From Sphingobacterium griseoflavum (GTDB lineage Bacteria > Bacteroidota > Bacteroidia > Sphingobacteriales > Sphingobacteriaceae), in assembly GCF_014653155.1 (NCBI RefSeq), contig NZ_BNAF01000007.1:227340-291339 (forward strand): DNA of 64,000 nucleotides, written 5' to 3'. Positions 45,536 to 52,646 of this stretch are shown here, in pieces. The translations under genes were made by a program, and so were the position numbers. Every line of letters starts with the position of its first letter. The first letter of the stretch is position 1. The notes below the pieces were generated by a model that saw only the letters and a program-made list of their open reading frames with translations, had not been told where the DNA came from and searched no databases.

Positions 45536-47125
45536 TTAATAGTTTAGTCCGAACACTGCTTCGGACAGTCCGATTTCATCTGGAGTGAATGGTAGCCTGT
45601 AACGTAACCCCATAGCTTCGATACTTTTGGCCGTAGAATGGCCTATACAAATGATTTGTTGCCCTGGCTCTACAAGATTATCTCTAAAATAGGCCTCCAC
45701 ATTACTTGGACTTGTAAAGATCAATACATCAGCATTCGACTTATCCACATTCTCTTCCAGTACCGTTTCGTAAATCGGCATATCTATTACCTTGGTTTCC
45801 GGGGTCAACGCCTGCTGTATAGAAAGTAGCGAATCTTTTGCTCGCGGGATGAAAACGGTCTGACCATCTACGAGCTTTGCGAATTCTTTCGCGATGTCTG
45901 TAGTTTTTATCCCCAAATTGTCTCCGGAAAAGTCGGCGACGCGGTCATACTTGCGCAATGCATCTTCGGAGCCTCTTCCTAACACAGCGAGTTTTGTGCG
46001 TTTCAGGATTAGCGGATTTAATTTGAAGAAGTGGTCGATGGCATTTTTGCTGTTGAAAAATATCCAGTCAGCGCGTTTTAGTATAAAGGAATCCAACTTA
46101 TTGATTGTGGGATATATTTTGATCAAGGAGCGTGCATCAATTTGCACCCCGTGTTTGGCAAGGTATCGACCTAAGTAAGAGTTATCATCTAGATCGCGCG
46201 TAATAAACACACTAGATGGCATCTTACGCCCCTTTTGGAATTTAGAAAATATTTGCTCTGCCATACCGGCTGTACTGTCGGAATGTACATAGAGTCGGTC
46301 AGGAAAATCTTCGTTATCTTCAGCTATGGATGTCCAAGCTTCAAAACCTCCGTGTTCTGCTTGGCGACAATAGCAGCCCAACGGGGCATGGCATCCTCCA
46401 TCGAACATGTTTAGCACCTTGCGTTCTACACCTATGGTGGCCGCTACATCTTGGTTATGTATGGCCTGCAGGCTATGGAAAAGCTCTTCATCCGATTCAC
46501 GGATTTGAATAGCAAGCACGCCTTGTGCAGGAGCTGGAATCACTTCGATAGGTGCGATCTCCTCGATGTGGAAATCAGAAAGATCCATGTCGATTCGCGC
46601 GACACCTGCCTTAGCCAACACGATCGCATCATACTGTTCGTCGCGCAGCTTTTGGATCCTAGTTTGAAGGTTGCCCCGCAAATCGGTGAATTCTAGGTCA
46701 GGTCGCAATGATAGCAATTGGGCTTTACGTCGGTTTGAGGAGGTGCCCACCGAAGCGTTGTGCTTCAGCGATAAACGTTTCTTGATGTCTACACAATCCT
46801 TATGGATGATGATGAGCTCGGCGGGATCTTCCCGCTCCGAAACGGCTGCGATAATGAGTCCCGGAGGATTTACTGTAGGTAAGTCTTTATGTGAATGAAC
46901 AGCAAGATCTATTTGAGCAGATAGCAACTCTTCTTCCAGCTCTTTGGTGAAAAAACCCTTCCCTTCGAGCTTGTCTAGCCGCAGATGCTGTATGATATCT
47001 CCTTGGGTTTTGATTATTTTTAATTCGGATTCTATACCAATTTCTGCAAGACGTGCTTTGACATGATTGGCTTGCCATAGCGCGAGTTGACTACCTCGGG
47101 TCCCAATAATTAGTTTTCTGTTCAC
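45536..47125 (-). CDS. hemCD: Fused porphobilinogen deaminase / uroporphyrinogen-III synthase
   Basis: 529 residues. Residues 1-300 or so are HemC, which builds hydroxymethylbilane from four porphobilinogens: IGTRGSQLALWQA at the start, HSHKDLPT, and C245 in DGGCHAPLGCYC, which holds the dipyrromethane cofactor. From about 305 (SVFITRDLDDN) to the end is a HemD-like domain of about 225 residues (IFTSPSNVEAYF, ICIGHSTAKSIEAMG), which closes the ring. One continuous frame covers both, so the product would pass directly between the two sites. Sits between hemA (103 bp) and hemB (56 bp). Confidence 0.93.
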   Translation of the reverse strand: MNRKLIIGTRGSQLALWQANHVKARLAEIGIESELKIIKTQGDIIQHLRLDKLEGKGFFTKELEEELLSAQIDLAVHSHKDLPTVNPPGLIIAAVSEREDPAELIIIHKDCVDIKKRLSLKHNASVGTSSNRRKAQLLSLRPDLEFTDLRGNLQTRIQKLRDEQYDAIVLAKAGVARIDMDLSDFHIEEIAPIEVIPAPAQGVLAIQIRESDEELFHSLQAIHNQDVAATIGVERKVLNMFDGGCHAPLGCYCRQAEHGGFEAWTSIAEDNEDFPDRLYVHSDSTAGMAEQIFSKFQKGRKMPSSVFITRDLDDNSYLGRYLAKHGVQIDARSLIKIYPTINKLDSFILKRADWIFFNSKNAIDHFFKLNPLILKRTKLAVLGRGSEDALRKYDRVADFSGDNLGIKTTDIAKEFAKLVDGQTVFIPRAKDSLLSIQQALTPETKVIDMPIYETVLEENVDKSNADVLIFTSPSNVEAYFRDNLVEPGQQIICIGHSTAKSIEAMGLRYRLPFTPDEIGLSEAVFGLNY

Positions 47126-47228
47126 TCCTGATATTTTTGTGTTGAAATACGTGCAAATTTAACCAAATAGTCGTACAATCCCGACTTACATTGTCAGAAT
47201 TAGGCTACAATTTGAACGAAGAAAGCGA

Positions 47229-48470
47229 TTAATTGATTTCCGATTGGGAATTTTTTACGAGAATTTCTTTTGCCATCAACATAGGAACTTTGATGTATTT
47301 CTTCTCCATGTAGTTGATCACCTTCTCCAAAATTTCGCGTGCCTGGGGATCAAGCTTTTGAACGTCTTGCGCGAAGACTTCATTAAGCGCAAAAGACCGA
47401 ATCTCTTTGATCTTCTCGGGCACCTCGCGCATGGCAACTTCCACACGACGTTGCTTTATTAGCGGAAGAAACTCCTGTATATTCTGCTGTATGATAGCAT
47501 CTGCGCTCTCGAGCTCGTTGTAACGGTCTTGCTTGTTCTTTTCCGCAATGGCCTGTAGGCTGCTCACTTCAATGTAATGCATGGGGAAATTAGCGACTAC
47601 ATCAACGTCTACATCATTTGGCACAGCGAGGTCAACGACCACTTTTCGGTCGGTCTCGCCATGGAGCAGCATCTTGTAAAGATGCACATCGATAATCGCT
47701 TCCGGAGATCCGGTACAGACGATCATCACATCAAACCCTTTTTTGTAGCTCCCTAAAGCAGAAAGCGGATACGCTTCCGCATGCAGTTCCGCAGCCAATT
47801 TTTCGGCATTTGCCAGCGTTCGGTTGAACACTACAAAATTGGAATGTTGATGTTTTTTCAAGTATTTCGCTAAATGTTGATTGGTCTCTCCGGATCCGAT
47901 TACCAATATACGAGCGTTTTGAGGGAGTTTTGTTTCTTTAAGCTTTCGATAAGCCAAGGAAACAACGGATATCGGATTGCGGGAAATGTTTGTGTGGGTG
48001 TATACTTCTTTTGCCGTTTTGACTAAGCGATCCATGACCAATCGAAGATAGTCTCCTGTAAACCCAGCCTCTCTGCAGCGCTCATAAGCTCTACGCACCT
48101 GCGACAGTATTTCTTTCTCGCCTACCACCAAACTTTCCAGTGAGCATGACATTCGGAAAAGATGCGTAAGCGCATCCATTCCCGCGTATCTGGTTACTTG
48201 TCCCAAGTAACATTGCAAGCGCTCGCTCGGAACACAAAAGTTCATCCGATGCATGAAATTTGCGATGAATTCATCGTTCAGTTCATGGGCACCAGAAAAA
48301 ACAAACTCCACACGGTTGCACGTCGCGATGTAAAAAATCTCCGGAATATCCAACGTATTCTTTAGGTTAATTAAGCGTTCTTCCAACTCTTCGTTGCAGA
48401 TGACCAAATTGCCCAAGTCTTTTAATTCGACATGCTTGTGGGTAAATGCTATAACTTTTAAATTCTTCAA
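47229..48470 (-). CDS. hemA: Glutamyl-tRNA reductase
   Basis: First committed step of C5 haem synthesis: reduces glutamyl-tRNA to glutamate-1-semialdehyde. 413 residues. Catalytic C51 in YIATCNRVE, NADP loop VIGSGETNQHLAKYL, and SLVVGEKEILSQVRRA for the specificity helix. First gene of hemA-hemCD-hemB-hemL, with a promoter match just upstream. The N-terminal KNLKVIAFTHKH matches Bacteroidota relatives. Confidence 0.95.
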   Translation of the reverse strand: MKNLKVIAFTHKHVELKDLGNLVICNEELEERLINLKNTLDIPEIFYIATCNRVEFVFSGAHELNDEFIANFMHRMNFCVPSERLQCYLGQVTRYAGMDALTHLFRMSCSLESLVVGEKEILSQVRRAYERCREAGFTGDYLRLVMDRLVKTAKEVYTHTNISRNPISVVSLAYRKLKETKLPQNARILVIGSGETNQHLAKYLKKHQHSNFVVFNRTLANAEKLAAELHAEAYPLSALGSYKKGFDVMIVCTGSPEAIIDVHLYKMLLHGETDRKVVVDLAVPNDVDVDVVANFPMHYIEVSSLQAIAEKNKQDRYNELESADAIIQQNIQEFLPLIKQRRVEVAMREVPEKIKEIRSFALNEVFAQDVQKLDPQAREILEKVINYMEKKYIKVPMLMAKEILVKNSQSEIN

Positions 48471-48499
48471 AGCTTATCTTGCTCAATAATTTCTCCCTG

Positions 48500-48534
48500 C
48501 AAATGTAGATGAAAGCAAAGGTTTTTCTGTCAAA
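48500..48534 (-). promoter_or_regulatory. Promoter of the haem operon
   Basis: On the minus strand TTTG (48534-48531), 23-bp spacer, TACATTTG (48507-48500). Start near 48494, about 24 nt before the hemA ATG. Confidence 0.55.
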
Positions 48535-48760
48535 AATCTGTCAATACGGTGAATTTAGAATCATTTTAAATAATGTTAAAAAAATGTTAATTAGCTCATT
48601 TATTGGTTATTACAAAAGCGCTGTTTAGTTAAGGTAACCTAAATCATCTATTGGGCAAATGCAAAACGAGGTAGACAACATATTTTTCCATCATATTTTC
48701 AATAAAGTGTTGTAAAATGGGCAAAGATTTCTAAATCTTTGCATAGAAAATATTGCAACG
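48535..48760. promoter_or_regulatory. Divergent intergenic region with a 10-bp palindrome
   Basis: AT-rich stretch between hemA (minus) and the membrane protein at 48761 (plus). GCAAAGATTT (48721-48730) and AAATCTTTGC (48733-48742) form an exact inverted repeat. The right half, AATCTTTG (48734-48741), is a near-match to the -7 box, with a TTG about 21 bp upstream, so the palindrome may be an operator over the promoter of the plus-strand gene. Nothing else is seen here. Confidence 0.4.
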
Positions 48761-49183
48761 ATGTACATTCTCCGAAAACCTATGGCCTTGTTAGGCATCT
48801 TTATCTCAGCGCTTGCGCCGCTATTTCTTCCATTTTTGAAGGTGCCGATCAAGGGAAATTGGAACCTGTATCAAACTGATGCTAGTTTATTTTACATCAC
48901 ATACGGCTTGTTGGGGCTCTGTGTTTTTGCGTATTTTCTGCGAAAGGTATCGTTATACCAGCTTAGTACAAAGATTTATTTACTATGGTGTGCATTAGGC
49001 TTTGTGGCCGTCTACTTTAAGATCAACAATTATTTTGGGATGAAGTTTGTCGATAATCTGTTGTCGGTAACCCTACACCTTAAGTGGGGCTGGTTTTTCC
49101 TTTTCGCGGGTGCGTTTGTGCTGGTGCTGTCGGTAAAGAAGTCTACCGTTGATTTGGAAAAAAATGTGAAAGAGGTAGGTTAA
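48761..49183 (+). CDS. Four-TM membrane protein of unknown function
   Basis: 140 residues with four hydrophobic segments (about 8-28, 47-62, 74-89, 108-128). A loop after the first, KVPIKGNWNLYQTDASLFY, would face the periplasm. No family recognised and no conserved charged residues inside the segments. Single gene between divergent hemA and a convergent operon. Confidence 0.75.
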   Translation: MYILRKPMALLGIFISALAPLFLPFLKVPIKGNWNLYQTDASLFYITYGLLGLCVFAYFLRKVSLYQLSTKIYLLWCALGFVAVYFKINNYFGMKFVDNLLSVTLHLKWGWFFLFAGAFVLVLSVKKSTVDLEKNVKEVG

Positions 49184-49210
49184 CTATACGCTTTGCGCGC
49201 CAACAGGACG

Positions 49211-49252
49211 TATGCCCGTGCGAATGAGTTTCCGGCGGGCATATGTCTTTTC
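49211..49252 (+). terminator. Possible terminator after the four-TM gene
   Basis: TATGCCCG (49211-49218) with CGGGCATA (49236-49243) around a 17-nt loop, then TGTCTTTTCT. It lies in the short gap between two convergent genes. Confidence 0.5.
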
Positions 49253-49266
49253 TACTTGCAGCTACC

Positions 49267-49917
49267 TTATCGCCTGTTGGGACGATGGCTGATGAAGTGG
49301 TCCTTCAATTTATCCACTCCAATGTTCTCCTCAGGTTTATCAAGTTCGAAACGCCATACTTTTGCTTCCATGATAGGGTCATGCTCTTTCGATTGGATCA
49401 AGTCCAAGGGTTTCACGCGAAACGCCTTGCTGATCGGTTCGGTAGAAAGGTTTGCTTGTGTGCTATGGCGCAAGATCTGTATGTCAAAGTTTGGCCATTT
49501 GCCCATACTGCTGAAATTCGCCGTGTAGAATTGTATGAAATCTTGCGACGATATTTTTTCGGCAAATAAGCCTGTTGTTTTATTTCCACTGCGCTCGCCA
49601 ATGCTGACCAACAGTTCGAATGAGCTATGGTTGATTATAAAAAACTTCGCTAATCCATCACGCTGCTCACCATCCACACCTAGATAGATGCCTCGTTCCA
49701 CAAACCTTTGATTGCTTGCCGACGAACTACGGGGCGACTCGTCGTCGTCTGCGCGACGCATATTCCCGTGGACAAGGGTGATTTTACTGATCAGAACGGG
49801 TATTTCAAAGCCGGATTCGTCCGTTACGCCAACAATTTCGTTTTGTTGGAACGAGGTGATATGCCCTTCGATTGGTTCATCCACAAAACGAACCAAGTCG
49901 CCAATTTTATATTTCAT
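49267..49917 (-). CDS. DUF2027-type protein lacking the Smr domain
   Basis: 216 residues. The start MKYKIGDLVRFVDEPIEGHIT and DESGFEIPVLISKITLVHG is the N-terminal part of the DUF2027 proteins of Bacteroidota, which normally have about 330-350 residues and end in a Smr (MutS2-like) nuclease/RNA-binding domain. Here the central beta-rich part (about 70-190) is present but the protein ends in HRPNRR, and only 83 bp separate it from the next gene, too short for a Smr domain. Last gene of the rbfA operon, 23 bp after the aminotransferase. Confidence 0.75.
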   Translation of the reverse strand: MKYKIGDLVRFVDEPIEGHITSFQQNEIVGVTDESGFEIPVLISKITLVHGNMRRADDDESPRSSSASNQRFVERGIYLGVDGEQRDGLAKFFIINHSSFELLVSIGERSGNKTTGLFAEKISSQDFIQFYTANFSSMGKWPNFDIQILRHSTQANLSTEPISKAFRVKPLDLIQSKEHDPIMEAKVWRFELDKPEENIGVDKLKDHFISHRPNRR

Positions 49918-49940
49918 ATATCGTATTTTCTTTTAATTAA

Positions 49941-51017
49941 TTAAAAACGGTCAATGAGCTGTAATAAGCGGTGCAGGTCATCGACTGTGTTATACAGATG
50001 TATACCTATTCGGATCCCGCTTCCGCGCGGAAAACACTTGATGCCGGCCTCCATGAGCCGTGGGTAGTGGGTTGGCGAAACCTGTATATTGATTAAGTTC
50101 GATCGAACTGTCCTGGCTGTCACTTCCGGGAGAAGCAATTTTCGGTTAGCCAGTTCTTGATGGGCCATCTGCGCGATCGCCGCGATGTGTTTCTCAATCC
50201 TGTCGAAGCCAAGTCCATGCAGAAAGGCCAAGGACTGCCCGAGCGTACCATGGCTTAACGTGTCCTGATGTCCGGGTTCAAAAAAGGTCTGTAGCAATGA
50301 CTTGCCCGCCCACATGCTCTCCTTGGGAGGCGCTATTTCGCCCGCCGTATCGATCAGAAATGAGATGAATTGCTCGCTCAATAACAAAAAACCATTGCCA
50401 AATCCAGATAAAAGCCATTTGTAACCACTGCACCCGACTGCGTCAAATCCGGATTCGATGAAAGAGAATGCTTCGGTTCCAAGAAGCTGCGTGCCATCTC
50501 CGATAATCAGTAACCCCGGAAATTCCCGCTTAAGTTCCTGTATGAAATTTAAATCTACTTTTATCCCGGAGATATATTGCACTATGCTTAGCGCCAATAT
50601 GTCTGGCTTGAATTGCGTAATTGCCGTACGGATGTTCATCTCCAATTGGGCACTGACATCAACGGTTTGGTAAGCAAATTTACGACTAATGACTGGGTAA
50701 TTGAGTGACGGATAGTCATCCGCTAGTAGTAAGAACTTTGTTTCTTTAGGTAGTCGATCAAGCAACGTATTGTAACCGAACGAAAAGTTGGGGGTACAGA
50801 ACACCTGTTGCACGTGGGCTCCAAACACCTCGGCAAGCTGGGCGCGAACGCTATTGATCGTATCGGCTTGCTGATCGCGTAACGTGCTGTTCAGGTCAAA
50901 AAATTGGCGTTCCCGTTCAGCCCGCCACTGCTTGGTTTGCCTTGGTAAGATGCCATTACCCGGTGTATTTAGGTACGTAACATCAGATGGGATATCGAAA
51001 TATTCTTTAAAAGGCAT
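49941..51017 (-). CDS. Class V aminotransferase, cysteine desulfurase-like
   Basis: 358 residues, fold type I PLP enzyme. The PLP-binding Asp is in IIGDGTQLLG and the Schiff-base Lys in GCSGYKWLLSGFGNG. The start YLNTPGNGILPRQ is the class V pattern. It lacks the loop with the catalytic Cys of true IscS/SufS enzymes that I could recognise, so an aminotransferase or selenocysteine-lyase-like role is possible. Its ATG overlaps the end of aat by 11 bp, so the two are translated together. Confidence 0.85.
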   Translation of the reverse strand: MPFKEYFDIPSDVTYLNTPGNGILPRQTKQWRAERERQFFDLNSTLRDQQADTINSVRAQLAEVFGAHVQQVFCTPNFSFGYNTLLDRLPKETKFLLLADDYPSLNYPVISRKFAYQTVDVSAQLEMNIRTAITQFKPDILALSIVQYISGIKVDLNFIQELKREFPGLLIIGDGTQLLGTEAFSFIESGFDAVGCSGYKWLLSGFGNGFLLLSEQFISFLIDTAGEIAPPKESMWAGKSLLQTFFEPGHQDTLSHGTLGQSLAFLHGLGFDRIEKHIAAIAQMAHQELANRKLLLPEVTARTVRSNLINIQVSPTHYPRLMEAGIKCFPRGSGIRIGIHLYNTVDDLHRLLQLIDRF

Positions 51018-51663
51018 GGCGTATAAGGTCTTGTTGTTGCAAAATTTGATAATACGTATCGGCTGGTATAAGCTTGGCGCCCATAGATGCCAAGTGATCG
51101 GTGTATACTTGGCAGTCTATCAGTTTAAAGTCCATCTGTTGGCAGAGATAAACCAAGGCAAGTTTGGAGGCATTGGCTACATGGGAAAACATGCTTTCCC
51201 CACAAAACACTTCACCTACTTGTATGCCATATAATCCCCCGACTAAGGTGCCGTGCGCGTCATACGTTTCGATACTGTGTGCAAAGCCCAAGTCGTGCAG
51301 ATTTATATACGCTTTTTCCATATCCTCTGTAATCCAGGTTCCCTCTTGCCCAACACGCGCCTTGCTTGCGCATTGGGCAATGACCTCTGGAAAGCAGCGG
51401 TCTACGGTGACGTGCAGTGCGGTGTTCCGCATAAACTGGCGCATACTTTTTTTAACATTGATTTCCGTTGGGTATAAGACGAAGCGTTCGTGCGGCGCAT
51501 ACCAAAGGACAGGACTATCTGCTGTATACCACGGAAATATACCGTGCGCATAAGCCAATAACAATCGCTGCGGAGAGAGATCACCACCGATCGCTAATAA
51601 TCCGTCCTCATCCGCTTGTGCAGGATGTGGAAAAGCCAATCGGTCGTCTAGTCGGTAAGGCAT
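51007..51663 (-). CDS. aat: Leucyl/phenylalanyl-tRNA-protein transferase
   Basis: Adds Leu or Phe to proteins with N-terminal Lys or Arg, marking them for ClpS/ClpAP. 218 residues. FPHPAQADEDGLLAIGGDLSP, YAHGIFPWY, WYAPHERFVL, GGLYG and GESMFSHVANASKLAL are the family's landmarks. Between rbfA (26 bp upstream) and the class V enzyme (11-bp overlap). Confidence 0.96.
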   Translation of the reverse strand: MPYRLDDRLAFPHPAQADEDGLLAIGGDLSPQRLLLAYAHGIFPWYTADSPVLWYAPHERFVLYPTEINVKKSMRQFMRNTALHVTVDRCFPEVIAQCASKARVGQEGTWITEDMEKAYINLHDLGFAHSIETYDAHGTLVGGLYGIQVGEVFCGESMFSHVANASKLALVYLCQQMDFKLIDCQVYTDHLASMGAKLIPADTYYQILQQQDLIRHAF

Positions 51664-51689
51664 CGTTCAAAAAGTAAAAAAACCAGATG

Positions 51690-52061
51690 CTAATCTGGTT
51701 GTCTTGGTTCCTTACTGATTTCATCAAACAACTTATCCATATGTTCGACATACTCATTGGTGTCGTCCAAGAAAAATTCGAGTTGGGGCACAATTCGTGC
51801 CTGGTTTTTTATCCGCGTTCCCAATTTGTAGCGAATCTCGTTGGTCTTGCTCTGAATGTTGGCAAGGTCTTCCTTGGCTGTCTTGGTGTTCAAGAAACTA
51901 AGGTATGCCCGCGCTATAGCCAAGTCCGGAGTCATCCGGACACGCGTCACAGTAATAAAGGCACCAGGAGCCCACGCGTTGCCTTCGCGCTGGAAAAGTT
52001 CTGCAAGATCCTGTTGTATTACCCCGGCAAATCGTTGTTGTCGCTTACTTTCTGTTCCCAT
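51690..52061 (-). CDS. rbfA: Ribosome-binding factor A
   Basis: Late 30S maturation and cold-adaptation factor. 123 residues. KH-like fold with RFAGVIQQDLAELFQ, ITVTRVRMTPDLAIARAYLSFL, and RYKLGTRIKNQARIVPQLEFFLDDT, all conserved. First gene of the rbfA-aat-aminotransferase-DUF2027 unit, with a -7 box about 60 bp upstream. Confidence 0.94.
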   Translation of the reverse strand: MGTESKRQQRFAGVIQQDLAELFQREGNAWAPGAFITVTRVRMTPDLAIARAYLSFLNTKTAKEDLANIQSKTNEIRYKLGTRIKNQARIVPQLEFFLDDTNEYVEHMDKLFDEISKEPRQPD

Positions 52062-52114
52062 AGCTTTTTTGTTTTAGGCTTAAAAAAATGAATAAAGTGG
52101 CCTGCTATCTATTA

Positions 52115-52122
52115 CAAAGATA
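52115..52122 (-). promoter_or_regulatory. -7 box of the rbfA operon
   Basis: TATCTTTG on the minus strand, 54 bp upstream of the rbfA ATG. The upstream TTTG box is not clear. It is downstream of the terminator at 52153, which suggests that rbfA does not depend on the RNA made upstream. Confidence 0.45.
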
Positions 52123-52152
52123 TAAATTAATGCGGACTACACACTAAAAGAA

Positions 52153-52328
52153 AAAGCGTATCACAGGTCGAGATACGCTTTCAGAACAAAATTAGTTTAT
52201 AAATGGTTAGCTGTATTTTTTCAAGATTTAAGACCTTCGTCTATCACATTTTAGTTCGTTTAGCTTTGGTAAATAAAGTGTAAGTATAAACTCACTGCCT
52301 TTATTTTCTTTCTTCCATTTTCCCCTTA
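52153..52328 (-). ncRNA. Candidate small RNA upstream of rbfA
   Basis: On the minus strand an exact promoter (52365-52335) is followed by about 175 nt without a useful ORF (the longest begins MEERK-stop) and then a terminator: AAAGCGTATC (52153-52162) with GATACGCTTT (52172-52181), T-rich TTTTTCTTTTA after it. rbfA has its own -7 box further on. So this looks like a free-standing small RNA, or less likely an attenuated rbfA leader. No known RNA family is recognised. Confidence 0.45.
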
Positions 52329-52334
52329 CTTCTA

Positions 52335-52365
52335 CAAACATAGGTATATAATAGATTCACGCAAA
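52335..52365 (-). promoter_or_regulatory. Promoter of the candidate small RNA
   Basis: Minus strand: TTTG (52365-52362), 19-bp spacer, TATGTTTG (52342-52335), an exact Bacteroidota match. Confidence 0.6.
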
Positions 52366-52377
52366 GAGTTTTTTTAA

Positions 52378-52401
52378 AAAAAAGTGAGTAGTCACTTTTT
52401 T
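52378..52401. terminator. A/T-flanked hairpin, bidirectional terminator type
   Basis: AAAAAAGTGA (52378-52387) with TCACTTTTTT (52392-52401), 4-nt loop, perfect 10-bp stem with A and T tracts on both sides. No annotated gene ends here. A -7 box TAGCTTTG at 52261-52268 on the plus strand could produce a transcript of about 125 nt that ends at this stem. Confidence 0.55.
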
Positions 52402-52646
52402 ATTGTGTTTAAGGCAATTTAAGCCGGTTTATTCATTTTTGGGATATTTTAAATCATGATGCTCCTATGCGTCTTTGGAAGACGAAGCTGTTCAAATTGT
52501 CGAAAGCCGGTTACGCTCCCGATGCAAAAAATGCGTGATTCGGAAACGGCTATCTGTTTATTTGGTAAAGAATATTAAATTTGGGCTTGGAAAGAACGTG
52601 AGCAATAGCTTTCCCTTCGAATAAATTAGCATTAAACCATATAGCA
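52402..52646 (+). other. Leader region of argH
   Basis: No ORF of note. A -7 box TAAATTTG lies at 52576-52583, 63 bp before argH, without a clear upstream box. Two stems precede it: CGTCTT-TGG-AAGACG near 52470-52484, and a larger imperfect stem with AGCCG (about 52505) and CGGCT (about 52551) as its foot. They lie upstream of the -7 box, so they act on argH only if transcription starts further up. Confidence 0.35.
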
